Position numbers and translations under genes: made by a program
In this document: positions 54,802 through 63,682 of the stretch, one piece after another
Layout of the letters: the number at the start of each line of letters is the position of its first letter
Position numbering within the stretch: the stretch's first letter is position 1
Source of the DNA: Bacillus sp. NP157
GTDB lineage: Bacteria; Pseudomonadota; Gammaproteobacteria; Xanthomonadales; Rhodanobacteraceae
Direction: 5' to 3'
Assembly (NCBI GenBank): GCA_018889975.1
Contig: CP076546.1
Location: 1 to 64,000 of the forward strand
Length of the DNA stretch: 64,000 bases
The notes under the pieces: generated by a model
Seen by the model: only the letters and a program-made list of their open reading frames with translations
What the model was told of the DNA's origin: nothing
The model's database searches: none

Positions 54802-56478
54802 TCAGTGGCGGCCGGTCGCCCGGTCGGCTTCATCCGCGCTGGGCGGCAACACCGGCTCGCTGCCGTCGCCTTCCTCGTGGTGGAAGCGCGCGGCCTCGAC
54901 CATCGGGGTGCGCCAGCCGGAAGCGACGCCCCAGAAGTAGAACACCGTGCCGAAGACGGCAACGAGGGCGAGGTCCCAGCCATACGGGATGTAATCGTGG
55001 CCACCGAAGGTCTTGCTGCCGGCCCACGAGATCGCGGCGATGACGGGCAGGTAGACGATCAGCCACCACGCACCCTTCAGGTGGCGCTGGAAGTCTTCCC
55101 AGCCGCTCTTGGCGGTGTAGTAGAAGTAGATCGGCAACGCGACGACCATCAGCAGGATGATTTCGCCGGTGAGCGGCCACTTCGCCCAGTACAGCAGCTC
55201 GGTGGCGAAGATGAAGGCCAGCGCGGCGAGGACCGGCAGGGCGGCGATGCGCAGCGGGCGCTTCAGTTCGGGCGCGGTGCGACGCAGGGTCATCACGCTC
55301 ACCGGGCCGGTGAGGTAGGAAATGATCGTCGAGACCGAGATCACCGCCGCCAGCGTGCCCCAGCCGCGGAAGAAGAACAGGAAGATGAAGCTCACCACGA
55401 GGTTGAGCCACATCGCCGGACGCGGGATGCCGAAGCGTGGGTTGATGTGGCCGAAGATCTTCGGCAGCTGCCCGTTGCGCTCCATCGCGTAGATCATGCG
55501 CGCGGTGGTGGCGGTGTAGGTGGCACCGGTGCCGCTCGGGCTGACGAAGGCGTCGGCATAGAGCAGGATCGCCATCCAGTTGATCATCAGCGCCGTGGCG
55601 AGCTGGGCGAACGGCGAGGCGTACTGCAGGCCGGCCCAGCCCTTGCCGAGCTGGTCGGGCGGCACCGCGCCGATGAAGGCGACCTGGAGCAGCACGTAGA
55701 CCACGGTGGCCAGCAGGATCGAACCGATCACCGCGAACGGCACGCTGCGGCCCGGGTTGCGTGCTTCGCCGGCGAGGTTCACCGGGCTCTGGAAGCCGTT
55801 GAAGCTGAAGACGATGCCCGAGATCGCCACGGCGGTGAGGATCGACGAGATGTCGATCGCGTGCGTGCCGCCATGCGCGCCGATGTTGAAGTTACCCGGG
55901 TTGTAGCTGGTGTACATCAGCGCGATGCCGGTGGCCGCCGGCACGACGAGCTTGAAGACGGTGATCGCCGTGTTGCTCTTGGCGAACAGCTTCACGCTCC
56001 AGAAGTTCAGGAAGAAATACACCATGACCAGGACGGCGGCGATGGCCAGGCCCGGATGGGTCAGTTCGCCATGGTCGGCGCCCGGCGCGACGTAGTACAG
56101 CTCCTTGGTCCACTGGGCCCATTCCCACGGCCAGGAGGCCATGTACTGGACCGAAGCCTCGGCTTCGACCGGGATCACCGAGACGATCGCGATCCAGTTG
56201 GCCCAGCCGGCGATGAAGCCGACCAGCGAGCCATGCGAATAGTGGCCGTAGCGCACCATGCCGCCGGATTCCGGGAACATCGCGCCCAGTTCCGCGTAGG
56301 TGAGGGCGATGAACAGGATGATGACGGCGCCGATGATCCAGGCGTAGACGGCGCCGGGGCCGGCAAGCTGGGCGGCATGCCAGGCGCCGAACAGCCAGCC
56401 TGAGCCGATGATCGAGCCCAGGCCGGTAAGCATCAGGGCGAAGGCGCCGACATCGCGGCGAATATGGTGATGGGACAT
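54802..56478 (-). CDS. APC-family amino-acid permease
   Basis: The 558-residue membrane protein has about 14 hydrophobic segments. The APC signature is seen as LGSIIGSGWLFGAW in the first helix and FSFNGFQSPVNLAGEARNPGRSVP in outline in the sixth. The substrate is an amino acid or amine. The C-terminal tail is acidic and soluble. ATG 56478 is preferred over an upstream start because the first helix begins soon after it. The gene is a single unit with its own terminator. Confidence 0.9.
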   Translation of the reverse strand: MSHHHIRRDVGAFALMLTGLGSIIGSGWLFGAWHAAQLAGPGAVYAWIIGAVIILFIALTYAELGAMFPESGGMVRYGHYSHGSLVGFIAGWANWIAIVSVIPVEAEASVQYMASWPWEWAQWTKELYYVAPGADHGELTHPGLAIAAVLVMVYFFLNFWSVKLFAKSNTAITVFKLVVPAATGIALMYTSYNPGNFNIGAHGGTHAIDISSILTAVAISGIVFSFNGFQSPVNLAGEARNPGRSVPFAVIGSILLATVVYVLLQVAFIGAVPPDQLGKGWAGLQYASPFAQLATALMINWMAILLYADAFVSPSGTGATYTATTARMIYAMERNGQLPKIFGHINPRFGIPRPAMWLNLVVSFIFLFFFRGWGTLAAVISVSTIISYLTGPVSVMTLRRTAPELKRPLRIAALPVLAALAFIFATELLYWAKWPLTGEIILLMVVALPIYFYYTAKSGWEDFQRHLKGAWWLIVYLPVIAAISWAGSKTFGGHDYIPYGWDLALVAVFGTVFYFWGVASGWRTPMVEAARFHHEEGDGSEPVLPPSADEADRATGRH

Positions 56479-56639
56479 GATGACTCCGGTCGGACGGACC
56501 GGGGGTTCCCCGGCCCAGGGCGGCACAAGAGCCGGATGATGACAGCCCGGGGCCCCTGTGTCAGCCAGCGCACGCCCCTTGCCCAAACCACCTTCACATC
56601 GATATACACTGACCGATGCGGTAAGGAAGAGGGGTTCGG

Positions 56640-57020
56640 ATGCGATCGAAGCTAGTCGTCAACGGCATATGGCTCGCTGCCATATCGGTATGCGGCATTG
56701 CCGCAGCCGAGACGCCGTGGAGCGACAAGGGCCGGCAGATCGATTCGGAGTCATATGACCGTACTGCCAAGGGTTTTTACTTCACCCTGTACCCTGGCGA
56801 AGACCCGGTCGAATCGGTGCGGCGCTGCGCCATAACCATGCGCGAACTGGGGCATCTCGCCTCGGTTTCGTGCTTTGCCTATACCAGCAAGCAGCGCTTC
56901 GACACCCGCAAGGGCAAGCTCCGCATCTGCTACACGGCCGTGGCCAACTGGTGGGGCCAGGACGAACCCGTCCGCGTCGAGACGGTTGAGCGCCTGCCCA
57001 GGGCCTGCCCCGCCAAATAA
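56640..57020 (+). CDS. Small secreted protein of unknown function
   Basis: The 126-residue protein has a signal peptide (about 1-22, GIAAAE) and a mature domain with four cysteines (CAITM, SCFAYT, ICYTA, ACPAK), which could form two disulfides. AAGGAAGAGGGG lies ahead of the ATG. It ends 13 bases before the convergent serine dehydratase gene. No family was recognised. Confidence 0.7.
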   Translation: MRSKLVVNGIWLAAISVCGIAAAETPWSDKGRQIDSESYDRTAKGFYFTLYPGEDPVESVRRCAITMRELGHLASVSCFAYTSKQRFDTRKGKLRICYTAVANWWGQDEPVRVETVERLPRACPAK

Positions 57021-57033
57021 ACGGGGCGCCCCC

Positions 57034-58416
57034 TCAGCACTCGATAACGTTCACCGCCAACCCGCCGCGCGAGGTTTCCTTGTACTTGTCCTTCATGTCG
57101 CGGCCGGTGTCGCGCATGGTGGCGATGACCTTGTCCAGCGACACGTGGTGCTTGCCGTCGCTCTTGAGCGCCATGCGGCTGGCGTTGATCGCCTTCACCG
57201 CGCCCATCGCGTTGCGCTCGATGCAGGGGATCTGCACGAGGCCGCCGATCGGATCGCAGGTGAGGCCCAGGTTGTGCTCCATGCCGATCTCGGCGGCGTT
57301 CTCCACCTGGGTGACACTGCCGCCCAGTGTCGCGGCGAGGCCACCGGCGGCCATCGAGCAGGCGACGCCGACCTCGCCCTGGCAACCCACCTCGGCACCG
57401 GAGATCGAGGCGTTTTCCTTGTAGAGGATACCGATGGCGCCCGCGGTGAGCAGGAAGGTGATGACGCCATCTTCCGAGGCGTTCGGGCAGAAATGCCGGT
57501 AATAGTGCAGCACGGCGGGGACGATGCCGGCCGCGCCGTTGGTCGGCGCGGTCACCACGCTGCCACCGGCGGCGTTCTCTTCGTTGACCGCCAGCGCGTA
57601 CAGGTTCACCCAGTCGAGGATGGTCAGCGGATCGCGCAGGGCGGCTTCGGGCTGGCCACGCAGTTCGGCGGCCATGGCCGGTGCGCGGCGATTCACCTTC
57701 AGCCCGCCGGGAAGCACGCCCGGCGAACGCAGGCCGCGTGCCACGCAATCCTGCATCGCTTTCCAGATCTTCAGCAGGCCGGCGCGCGTTTCCGCTTCCG
57801 GGCGCCAGATGCTTTCGTTGTGCATCATCAGCTCGGCGATGCTGAGCTGGTGTTCGGCGCACAGCGCCAGCAGCTGGTCGCCGGTGGAGAACGGGAAGGG
57901 CTGCTCGCTGGTATCGGCCACGATGCGGTCTTCCGCCGCCTCGTCCGGGTTGACTACGAAGCCACCGCCGACCGAGTAATAGTCGCGGGTGGCCAGCTCG
58001 TTGCCGGCAGCGTCGTACGCGGAGAAGCGCATGCCGTTGGTGTGGAACGGGAGCTTCTGGCGTTTGTTGAAGACCAGGTCGGCTTTTTCGTCGAAGGCGA
58101 TCTCGTGCCGGCCGAGGATGCGGATGCGCTTGCTGGCGCGGATGCGCTCCAGCGTGGCCGGGATGCTGTCCGGATCGACGCGGTCGGGCCATTCGCCTTC
58201 GAAGCCGAGCAGGACGGCCTTGTCGGTGCCGTGGCCGCGGCCGGTCATCGCCAGCGAACCGAACAGTTCGCAGCGCACCCGCGCCACGCGTTCGAGCACG
58301 CCTTTCTCCTCCAGCCAGTGCTCGGCAAAGCGCGCGCCTGCGCGCATCGGACCGACGGTGTGCGACGAAGACGGGCCGATGCCGATCTTGAAAAGGTCGA
58401 AAACGCTGACTGCCAT
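57034..58416 (-). CDS. sdaA: L-serine dehydratase, single-chain [4Fe-4S] type
   Basis: The 460-residue enzyme begins [24 protein letters not shown], the N-terminal signature of the bacterial iron-sulfur L-serine ammonia-lyase, and carries cysteines in [17 protein letters not shown] and [14 protein letters not shown] that hold the [4Fe-4S] cluster. It turns L-serine into pyruvate and ammonia. The product is a full-length one-chain enzyme, not the split alpha/beta form. The suf operon in this window could supply its cluster. Confidence 0.96.
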   Translation of the reverse strand: MAVSVFDLFKIGIGPSSSHTVGPMRAGARFAEHWLEEKGVLERVARVRCELFGSLAMTGRGHGTDKAVLLGFEGEWPDRVDPDSIPATLERIRASKRIRILGRHEIAFDEKADLVFNKRQKLPFHTNGMRFSAYDAAGNELATRDYYSVGGGFVVNPDEAAEDRIVADTSEQPFPFSTGDQLLALCAEHQLSIAELMMHNESIWRPEAETRAGLLKIWKAMQDCVARGLRSPGVLPGGLKVNRRAPAMAAELRGQPEAALRDPLTILDWVNLYALAVNEENAAGGSVVTAPTNGAAGIVPAVLHYYRHFCPNASEDGVITFLLTAGAIGILYKENASISGAEVGCQGEVGVACSMAAGGLAATLGGSVTQVENAAEIGMEHNLGLTCDPIGGLVQIPCIERNAMGAVKAINASRMALKSDGKHHVSLDKVIATMRDTGRDMKDKYKETSRGGLAVNVIEC

Positions 58417-58492
58417 GGCTGGAGTGGGGTTGGCTATGGGGAATAGCCGGCTATTCTACGCCCGACGGCCCCGCCACCCCATACACCACCGC

Positions 58493-58714
58493 ATGCAAGC
58501 ATTCACACTCTTCCAGCGCGACGACTGCCACCTCTGCGACCAGGCACTTGGCCTGCTCGCCAGCGTGCGTTTCCCGGAGTTCTCCTCCGTGTGGATCGAT
58601 GACGACGAGGCGCTGGAAGCGCGCTACGGCGCGCGCGTGCCCGTGCTGCGCCGCAGCGACGGGCTGGAACTGGACTGGCCGTTCGATGCCGAAGCCCTCA
58701 AGGAACTCGTGTAG
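58493..58714 (+). CDS. Glutaredoxin-like small protein
   Basis: The 73-residue protein has a thioredoxin fold of the DUF836 type with CHLC at residues 12-15 and a proline-containing turn ARVPVLRR. It could act on mixed disulfides. Its stop codon TAG at 58712-58714 lies inside the REP-like element, that is, the element supplies the stop. Confidence 0.82.
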   Translation: MQAFTLFQRDDCHLCDQALGLLASVRFPEFSSVWIDDDEALEARYGARVPVLRRSDGLELDWPFDAEALKELV

Positions 58715-58873
58715 GAGCGCGCCTGCGCGCGAATTGGGGTGGGTGGAACAAACCAGACTGACCGCTATATCGTTCTGGAACAACCCGGAATGACCGCTAG
58801 ATCGTTTCAGAACAACCCAAGCTGACCGCTACACCGTTCCATTGGCTTTTCGCGCGCAGGCGCGCTCCTACAG
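58710..58873. repeat. Inverted REP pair enclosing a three-unit tandem repeat
   Basis: A forward REP-like copy (58710-58734) and a reverse copy (58849-58873) face each other. Between them lie three direct repeats of 32 bases: 58745-58776, 58777-58808 and 58809-58840. The units share GAACAA, TGACCGCTA and TCGTT-type positions and differ elsewhere. There are no spacers, so this is not a CRISPR array. Confidence 0.85.
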
Positions 58874-58892
58874 AAGCGGTCGCACGTGCGGT

Positions 58893-60239
58893 TTATTTGC
58901 GCAGGCGCGCCAGGATTTCTTCGCGCGCTTCGCGCAGGATCGAATCGCGGTCGAGGCTGGCGACGACGTCGGCGACGGCGCGCTTGGCGCCTTGCTCGCC
59001 CCAGGACTTGCCGGCGACGAGGTAGCGTTCCGCGGCGCGGCCGATCAGCACGGTGGCGTACCAGCCCAGCGCGCCCTGGGCGGCCGCGGTGACCACGATC
59101 GACAGGCCGCCGCTGATGCCCTTGAGCGCGGACGCGACCAACTGCACGCCCCAGACCGCGCCCATCAGCGCGGCCAGCTGGGTGCTGATGACCGCGACGA
59201 GGCGTCCGGATTCCGCGCGGGTGAGTGGCAGGCCGTAAACCCGGCTTAGCTGCACCACCATGGCCGCGTCCAGGCCGCCGGCGAGCAGCAGATCGGCCAC
59301 CGGGATCGGATTCAATGCCACCGCGACCGACTTCGCGATGCAGTACTGGCGGATGACGCCGCTGGCGGCGTCGCGACGGGTGGCCGCGATGCGTGCGCTG
59401 ATCTGGTCGGTGAGCTTGCCGGCGAACAGGCCGGCATGGATCGCGGAGAGCGCCTTGCCTTCGCGCTCGGCGATGGCGACCAGCCGGGCCTTGAGCGCGG
59501 CGACGTCGGCTTCGCGCGGTTCGCTGCGTCGCTGTTCACGGCCGAGTGCGTCGACCTCGACGACCAGTCGCGGTGCCGGCCGCGCCGCCACGGCGAGGAC
59601 GTCCTCGCGACGCACCAGGCCATTGGCATGTTCGCGCAGACGGTCGAGCAGGCCGTCGCGTTCGTCGTCGGCGTATCGATCGGACTTGTTGAGCACCAGC
59701 AGCAACGGCCGGCTGGTCGCGGCGAGCGTGCGCAGGGCGTCGCGTTCTTCGCGGGTGAGGTCGCCGTCGGCGACGAAGACGATCAGGTCGCTGACTTCGG
59801 CCACGTCGAAGGCGAGCTTTTCGCGCGCTTCGCCACCGAGTTCGTTGATGCCCGGCGTATCGATAAGGACCAGGCCGGCATGCGCCGCTTCATCGAGGCG
59901 CACCGCGTCGGCTTCGGTGGTCGTGCCGTGCAGCACGCCCATGGCGAAGGCGTCGCGCCCGAGCAGGGCGTTGCCCAGTGCCGACTTGCCCGCGGAGACG
60001 CGGCCAAAGACAGCCACGTGCAGTTCTTCGCGCTCGATCCGCTCGAGCATGTCTTCCACGCGGCGGAAATCCGCGGCCATCGCCGCGCGAACATCCGCGG
60101 GGATGGCCGGATCGTCGAGCAGGCCGCGCAGGCTGGCGCCCACGGCACCGCCACGCGTGTCCGCCGCGGGCGCGTCGACGCGGCCTCGGCGGAAGCGGCC
60201 GGCGAAGCCGCGCAGGCGATCGCGCCAGCCTTCGGTCAT
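58893..60239 (-). CDS. DUF697-type GTPase
   Basis: The 448-residue protein has a GTPase domain with G1 GRVSAGKSALGNALLG (about 79-94), G3 LIDTPGINELGG and G4 LVLNKSDRYADD, and a C-terminal helical region with hydrophobic stretches (VALNPIPVADLLLAGGLDAAM) as in DUF697 proteins. It probably acts at the membrane. It is the last gene of a run of five on this strand, three bases after the YceI gene, and is a distant relative of the GTPase at 62100-63554. Confidence 0.85.
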   Translation of the reverse strand: MTEGWRDRLRGFAGRFRRGRVDAPAADTRGGAVGASLRGLLDDPAIPADVRAAMAADFRRVEDMLERIEREELHVAVFGRVSAGKSALGNALLGRDAFAMGVLHGTTTEADAVRLDEAAHAGLVLIDTPGINELGGEAREKLAFDVAEVSDLIVFVADGDLTREERDALRTLAATSRPLLLVLNKSDRYADDERDGLLDRLREHANGLVRREDVLAVAARPAPRLVVEVDALGREQRRSEPREADVAALKARLVAIAEREGKALSAIHAGLFAGKLTDQISARIAATRRDAASGVIRQYCIAKSVAVALNPIPVADLLLAGGLDAAMVVQLSRVYGLPLTRAESGRLVAVISTQLAALMGAVWGVQLVASALKGISGGLSIVVTAAAQGALGWYATVLIGRAAERYLVAGKSWGEQGAKRAVADVVASLDRDSILREAREEILARLRK

Positions 60240-60242
60240 CGC

Positions 60243-60803
60243 TTACTTCGGCTGCAGGTTGAGCGTGCCGTTGACCAGCACTTCGTCGGCGATCGTCGAC
60301 GTGTCCTTGTACTGGCCGCTGCCCACGCCGAAGTCGAGGCGCTTCAGGGTGCCGGTGACCGACAGGCGTGCACCGCCAGCGGCCGGGTTGAACACGACCT
60401 TCAGCTGCAGCGGCTTGGTCACGCCATGCAGGGTGAGGTTACCGTTGGCGATGACGTCGCCCTTGGCGTCCTTGCTGAAGCCGGTGGTGACGTAATGCGC
60501 CTTGGGAAACTTCGACGTGTCGAAGAAGTCCGCGGTGGGCAGCGCGCTGTCGCGGTCGCCGTCGCCGGTCTTCGCGGTCGCGACGTCCACGGTGACGTCG
60601 AACTTCGCCGTGGCGACGTTCGCCGGGTCGTAGCTGATGGCCGCATCGAACTTGCCGAACGAGCCGTCGAACTGCTGGCCCTGGAACTTGCCGCTGAAGC
60701 CGAGCGTGCTACCCGGGCCGACCTTGTAATCCGCCGCGGTGGCGGCAAGCGGCAGGGCGAGCGCGAGGGCCAGCGCGGTCAGGCGGCGAACGGACGGGAT
60801 CAT
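60243..60803 (-). CDS. YceI-family periplasmic protein
   Basis: The 186-residue protein has a signal peptide (about 1-23, LAATAAD) and a YceI lipocalin-like beta barrel (YKVGPGSTLGFSGKF, then TVDVATAKTGDGDRDSALPTADFFD in outline, and LTLHGVTKPLQLKVVF). Family members bind isoprenoid lipids such as polyprenols or quinones. Its start overlaps the cytochrome b561 stop by four bases, a pairing known for YceI genes. Confidence 0.93.
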   Translation of the reverse strand: MIPSVRRLTALALALALPLAATAADYKVGPGSTLGFSGKFQGQQFDGSFGKFDAAISYDPANVATAKFDVTVDVATAKTGDGDRDSALPTADFFDTSKFPKAHYVTTGFSKDAKGDVIANGNLTLHGVTKPLQLKVVFNPAAGGARLSVTGTLKRLDFGVGSGQYKDTSTIADEVLVNGTLNLQPK

Positions 60804-61384
60804 GGCGTGTCTCCGGAAGGGGTGGGGGTGTTTCGCTTCGCACGTCCGAACGGGAGCATGCGCCGCAGGGTGTCGTCACGGTCGATGAAGTGGTGTTTCA
60901 GCGCGCCGCCGACATGGGCGACCAGCACCAGCAACAGCAGCCAGAACAGGTAGACGTGCACCGTGCCGAGCAGGTTGGACAGGTCTTCGTTCTTGTCGAC
61001 CAGCGCCGGCAGGTTGAACTGCTTGAAGTACTGCAGCGGGAATCCGTGCGCCGAGTTGAAGGCCCAGCCGCTGAGCGGGATCGACACGATCAACACATAC
61101 AGGAAGCCATGCACCACGTGCGCGGCAAGCTGTTGCCAGCGTGGTGCGGGCTCGTCCGGCGGGCGCTTGTCGATCGCGCGCCACAGCAGGCGCAGCAGGA
61201 ACAGCGCGAGCACGGTCAGGCCGATCGACTTGTGCAGGGCGAACATGTTGATCTTGTTGAGCGACGGCTTAAGGCCGTCCATCCAGAAGGCGAACGCGCC
61301 ATTGCCGAGGATCAACAGCGCCATCAACCAGTGGAAGGTCTTGGCGACGGTGCTCCAGCGGGTGGGCTCACTGCGCGTGGGCAT
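60800..61384 (-). CDS. Cytochrome b561 family protein
   Basis: The 194-residue protein has four membrane helices with histidines for two b haems, for example in TVAKTFHWLMALL, FALHKSIGLTVLALF and LAAHVVHGFLYVL. Such proteins move electrons between quinol and an acceptor, and are often encoded next to YceI. ATG 61384 is preferred; it overlaps the upstream YceI gene by 17 bases. Confidence 0.92.
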   Translation of the reverse strand: MPTRSEPTRWSTVAKTFHWLMALLILGNGAFAFWMDGLKPSLNKINMFALHKSIGLTVLALFLLRLLWRAIDKRPPDEPAPRWQQLAAHVVHGFLYVLIVSIPLSGWAFNSAHGFPLQYFKQFNLPALVDKNEDLSNLLGTVHVYLFWLLLLVLVAHVGGALKHHFIDRDDTLRRMLPFGRAKRNTPTPSGDTP

Positions 61385-61994
61385 CGGGGGTGTCCTTGTC
61401 GTGGCTGGCGGGCGCGTCGGCACCGCGGATGGCTTCGATTTCCAGCCAGACCGACACCGGGGTGCCGATCGAGCCGGTGTTGGATGTCATGCCGAACGTC
61501 GTGCGGTCGATGACGATGTTGGAGGAAAAGCCGGCCGTGGTGTGCAGCCCGTAGATCGTCTTGCCGACCCGGTTGACCCTGAAGGGCAGGTCGAGCGGGC
61601 GGGTGATGCCGCGCAGGGTGAGCTTGCCGTGCACCACGCCTTCCTCGTCGCTGCGCTTCTCCACCGAGTCGCTGGTGAAGCGCGCGGTCCGTCCGCGATC
61701 CGCATCGAGCAGGCTGCTGCCACGCACGGCCTTGTCCCAGTCCGGATCGCCCATGTCGACCGACGACAGGTCGACCGTGGCATCCACCGAGGAGGCCGGC
61801 CAGTTGTCCGGATCGAAGCGGATCGTGCCGTCGGTGATGCGCAGGCGGCCGAACGAGCGGGAAAAACCATTGTGGTCCACGTTGAATACCACGGCGCTAT
61901 GCACCGGATCGATCCGGTACACCTGGGGTGACGCATGGGCAGTGCCGGTCCATGCAGCGAGGACGAGCATGCCGGGAAGGAGGGCGTGGCGCAT
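61368..61994 (-). CDS. YceI-family periplasmic protein, second copy
   Basis: The 208-residue protein has a signal peptide (about 1-22, TGTAHAS) and the YceI barrel: YRIDPVHSAVVFNVDH, VDATVDLSSVDMGDPDWDKAVRGSSLLD in outline, and KLTLRGITRPLDLPF. It is quite different from the first YceI and has an extra Asp/His-rich tail. ATG 61994 was chosen over 62012 because it has GGAGCAGG upstream. It is followed by cytochrome b561 with a 17-base overlap. Confidence 0.92.
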   Translation of the reverse strand: MRHALLPGMLVLAAWTGTAHASPQVYRIDPVHSAVVFNVDHNGFSRSFGRLRITDGTIRFDPDNWPASSVDATVDLSSVDMGDPDWDKAVRGSSLLDADRGRTARFTSDSVEKRSDEEGVVHGKLTLRGITRPLDLPFRVNRVGKTIYGLHTTAGFSSNIVIDRTTFGMTSNTGSIGTPVSVWLEIEAIRGADAPASHDKDTPDAHAQ

Positions 61995-62099
61995 TGTGGG
62001 AACCTGCTCCATCACGGGGCCAGGTGGGCGGCCGGTGGGAAAGAGTGTGGCCGACGGCGCCGGCCTTGTCAGCCTGCGCGCCGCGAACGGATCGTTCAC

Positions 62100-63554
62100 T
62101 CAGCGATGGCGCAGGGCATCCGTGGTGAGTTCCGCCAGCTGGCGCAACCGGTTGCCCCGGGTGTCGTCGAGCAATTCACGCATGCGCTCCGCGGCCGTGG
62201 CCTGGTCCAGCTCCTGCCGCTCGGCGAGGGTGGCGGCCAGCGCCTTGCCCAGGCTGTCGAAGATCAGCGCGTAGGCAAAGGCGTGCAAGACGCCGCCGCC
62301 CAGCGTGCCCAGGCCCGGGAACGCCTTCAGCGCGTTGCCTGCCACGGCCAGCACCACGGACGTGCCGGTTCGCAAGGTCATGCGTACCTGGCGGAGCAGG
62401 CCTTCGATTTCCACGTCGGTGATACGCACGTTGTAAACCGCCGCCAGCGCGCGGACCATGCCCGTGGCCAGGGCGCCCTGGATCACCAGGTCGGTGCCGG
62501 GGGCCACGGCGGCCATCGCGCCGACGATCGCCCGGCGTGCATAGCGCGCGACGATGCGTTCGGCTTCTGCGGCGCGCTGGGCCTGTTCGAGCACGGCGGT
62601 GCGCTCGTGCAGCCCGGCGAGCACCGCGTTCTCCCGCGCGGGTTCCAGCGCCGTGGGGCCCGCCGCCAGCAACCGGCGCAGCGCGGCGATGAGTTCGTCG
62701 ACCTGGGGCTTGCGCCGGCGCCGCACGTCTTCGCTGCTGCCGTCGGCCAGGCGCCGGGTGAACTGCTCTTCGCCACCCGCGCTCAGCATCACGATCGCAT
62801 CGGGCACGCCATCCGCATGCGCATGCAGGTGGCGCAGGATCTGTGCACGTTCGTCGTCGTGCCACTGGTCGGCCTTGTTGACGGCGAGCACCAGCGGCTT
62901 GCCGAAATCGCCGAGCCAGCGCAGTTCGCTTGCCTGCGCGCGGGTCAGGTCGCCGGCGCAGACGTAGACCACCGCGTGTGCGCGCAGCGCTTCTTCGCGG
63001 GCCATCCGCTCGCGTGAATCGCCGTCGGCTTCGGCCGTGCCGGGCACGTCGGCCACCGTCCAGGCCTGGCCATCCGGTGCGTTGCCTTCGAAATGCCCGA
63101 CCACGCGCGTGGTGCCACCGCGTGCATCGCTGTGCACCGTCGCGCCGGGCACCAGTGCGGCGACCAGCGCGGACTTGCCCGTGGATATCTCGCCGAACAC
63201 GGCAATGTAAAGGCGTTCGCTGCCGCGACGATGATCGAGTTCGGTCAGTTCGCTGCGAAGTTCCTCAACACCGGGTGCATCTTCGCGCAGGGCCGATAGC
63301 CGTACTTCGAGGCTGGGTCGGTCCGGTGCCTGAATGGGCGCGCGTGGTTTGCGCGGCCGCAACCACCAGATGCCGGCGGCGACGCCTGCGCACAGCAAGG
63401 CCAGCAGCAACGTGCCGAGGAGCCAGCGCAGGCCCTCCGGCAAACCCATGAAGCGCTCGGCCAGGGCCAGCGCACGCTCCAGCGTGGCGAAGGAGAGCCA
63501 GGCCAGGGCGGCGATGCCGATGGCCGCGACGAGCAGGCGGAGTCGGGATGACAT
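62100..63554 (-). CDS. Membrane-anchored DUF697-type GTPase
   Basis: The 484-residue protein has two N-terminal hydrophobic segments (about 6-24 and 42-64), a GTPase domain with G1 GEISTGKSALVAAL, a DVPGTAEADGD switch (with valine where DTPG is usual) and NKADQWHDDER as G4, and a C-terminal DUF697-like helical part. It begins the five-gene run and lies 105 bases ahead of the second YceI gene. Its match to the GTPase at 58893-60239 is in layout more than in sequence. Confidence 0.84.
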   Translation of the reverse strand: MSSRLRLLVAAIGIAALAWLSFATLERALALAERFMGLPEGLRWLLGTLLLALLCAGVAAGIWWLRPRKPRAPIQAPDRPSLEVRLSALREDAPGVEELRSELTELDHRRGSERLYIAVFGEISTGKSALVAALVPGATVHSDARGGTTRVVGHFEGNAPDGQAWTVADVPGTAEADGDSRERMAREEALRAHAVVYVCAGDLTRAQASELRWLGDFGKPLVLAVNKADQWHDDERAQILRHLHAHADGVPDAIVMLSAGGEEQFTRRLADGSSEDVRRRRKPQVDELIAALRRLLAAGPTALEPARENAVLAGLHERTAVLEQAQRAAEAERIVARYARRAIVGAMAAVAPGTDLVIQGALATGMVRALAAVYNVRITDVEIEGLLRQVRMTLRTGTSVVLAVAGNALKAFPGLGTLGGGVLHAFAYALIFDSLGKALAATLAERQELDQATAAERMRELLDDTRGNRLRQLAELTTDALRHR

Positions 63555-63682
63555 GCCCGCATTCTAGGGCTAGCGATCAGCGAAGGCCTACATGAACACG
63601 TGGGCGCCGCCATCTCGGCCCCGCGCTGACTGCATGCCATCATCGTCTTCACATTCAGGACATCGGCGTAGGCAGTCACGTC

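Noticed and set aside
57021-57033. Bidirectional terminator between the genes ending at 57020 and 57034
   Set aside because: GGGGCGCCCC is a short palindrome with no T run on either side.
58745-58840. Short CRISPR array
   Set aside because: The 32-base units follow one another without spacers, are only partly conserved, and no cas gene is present.
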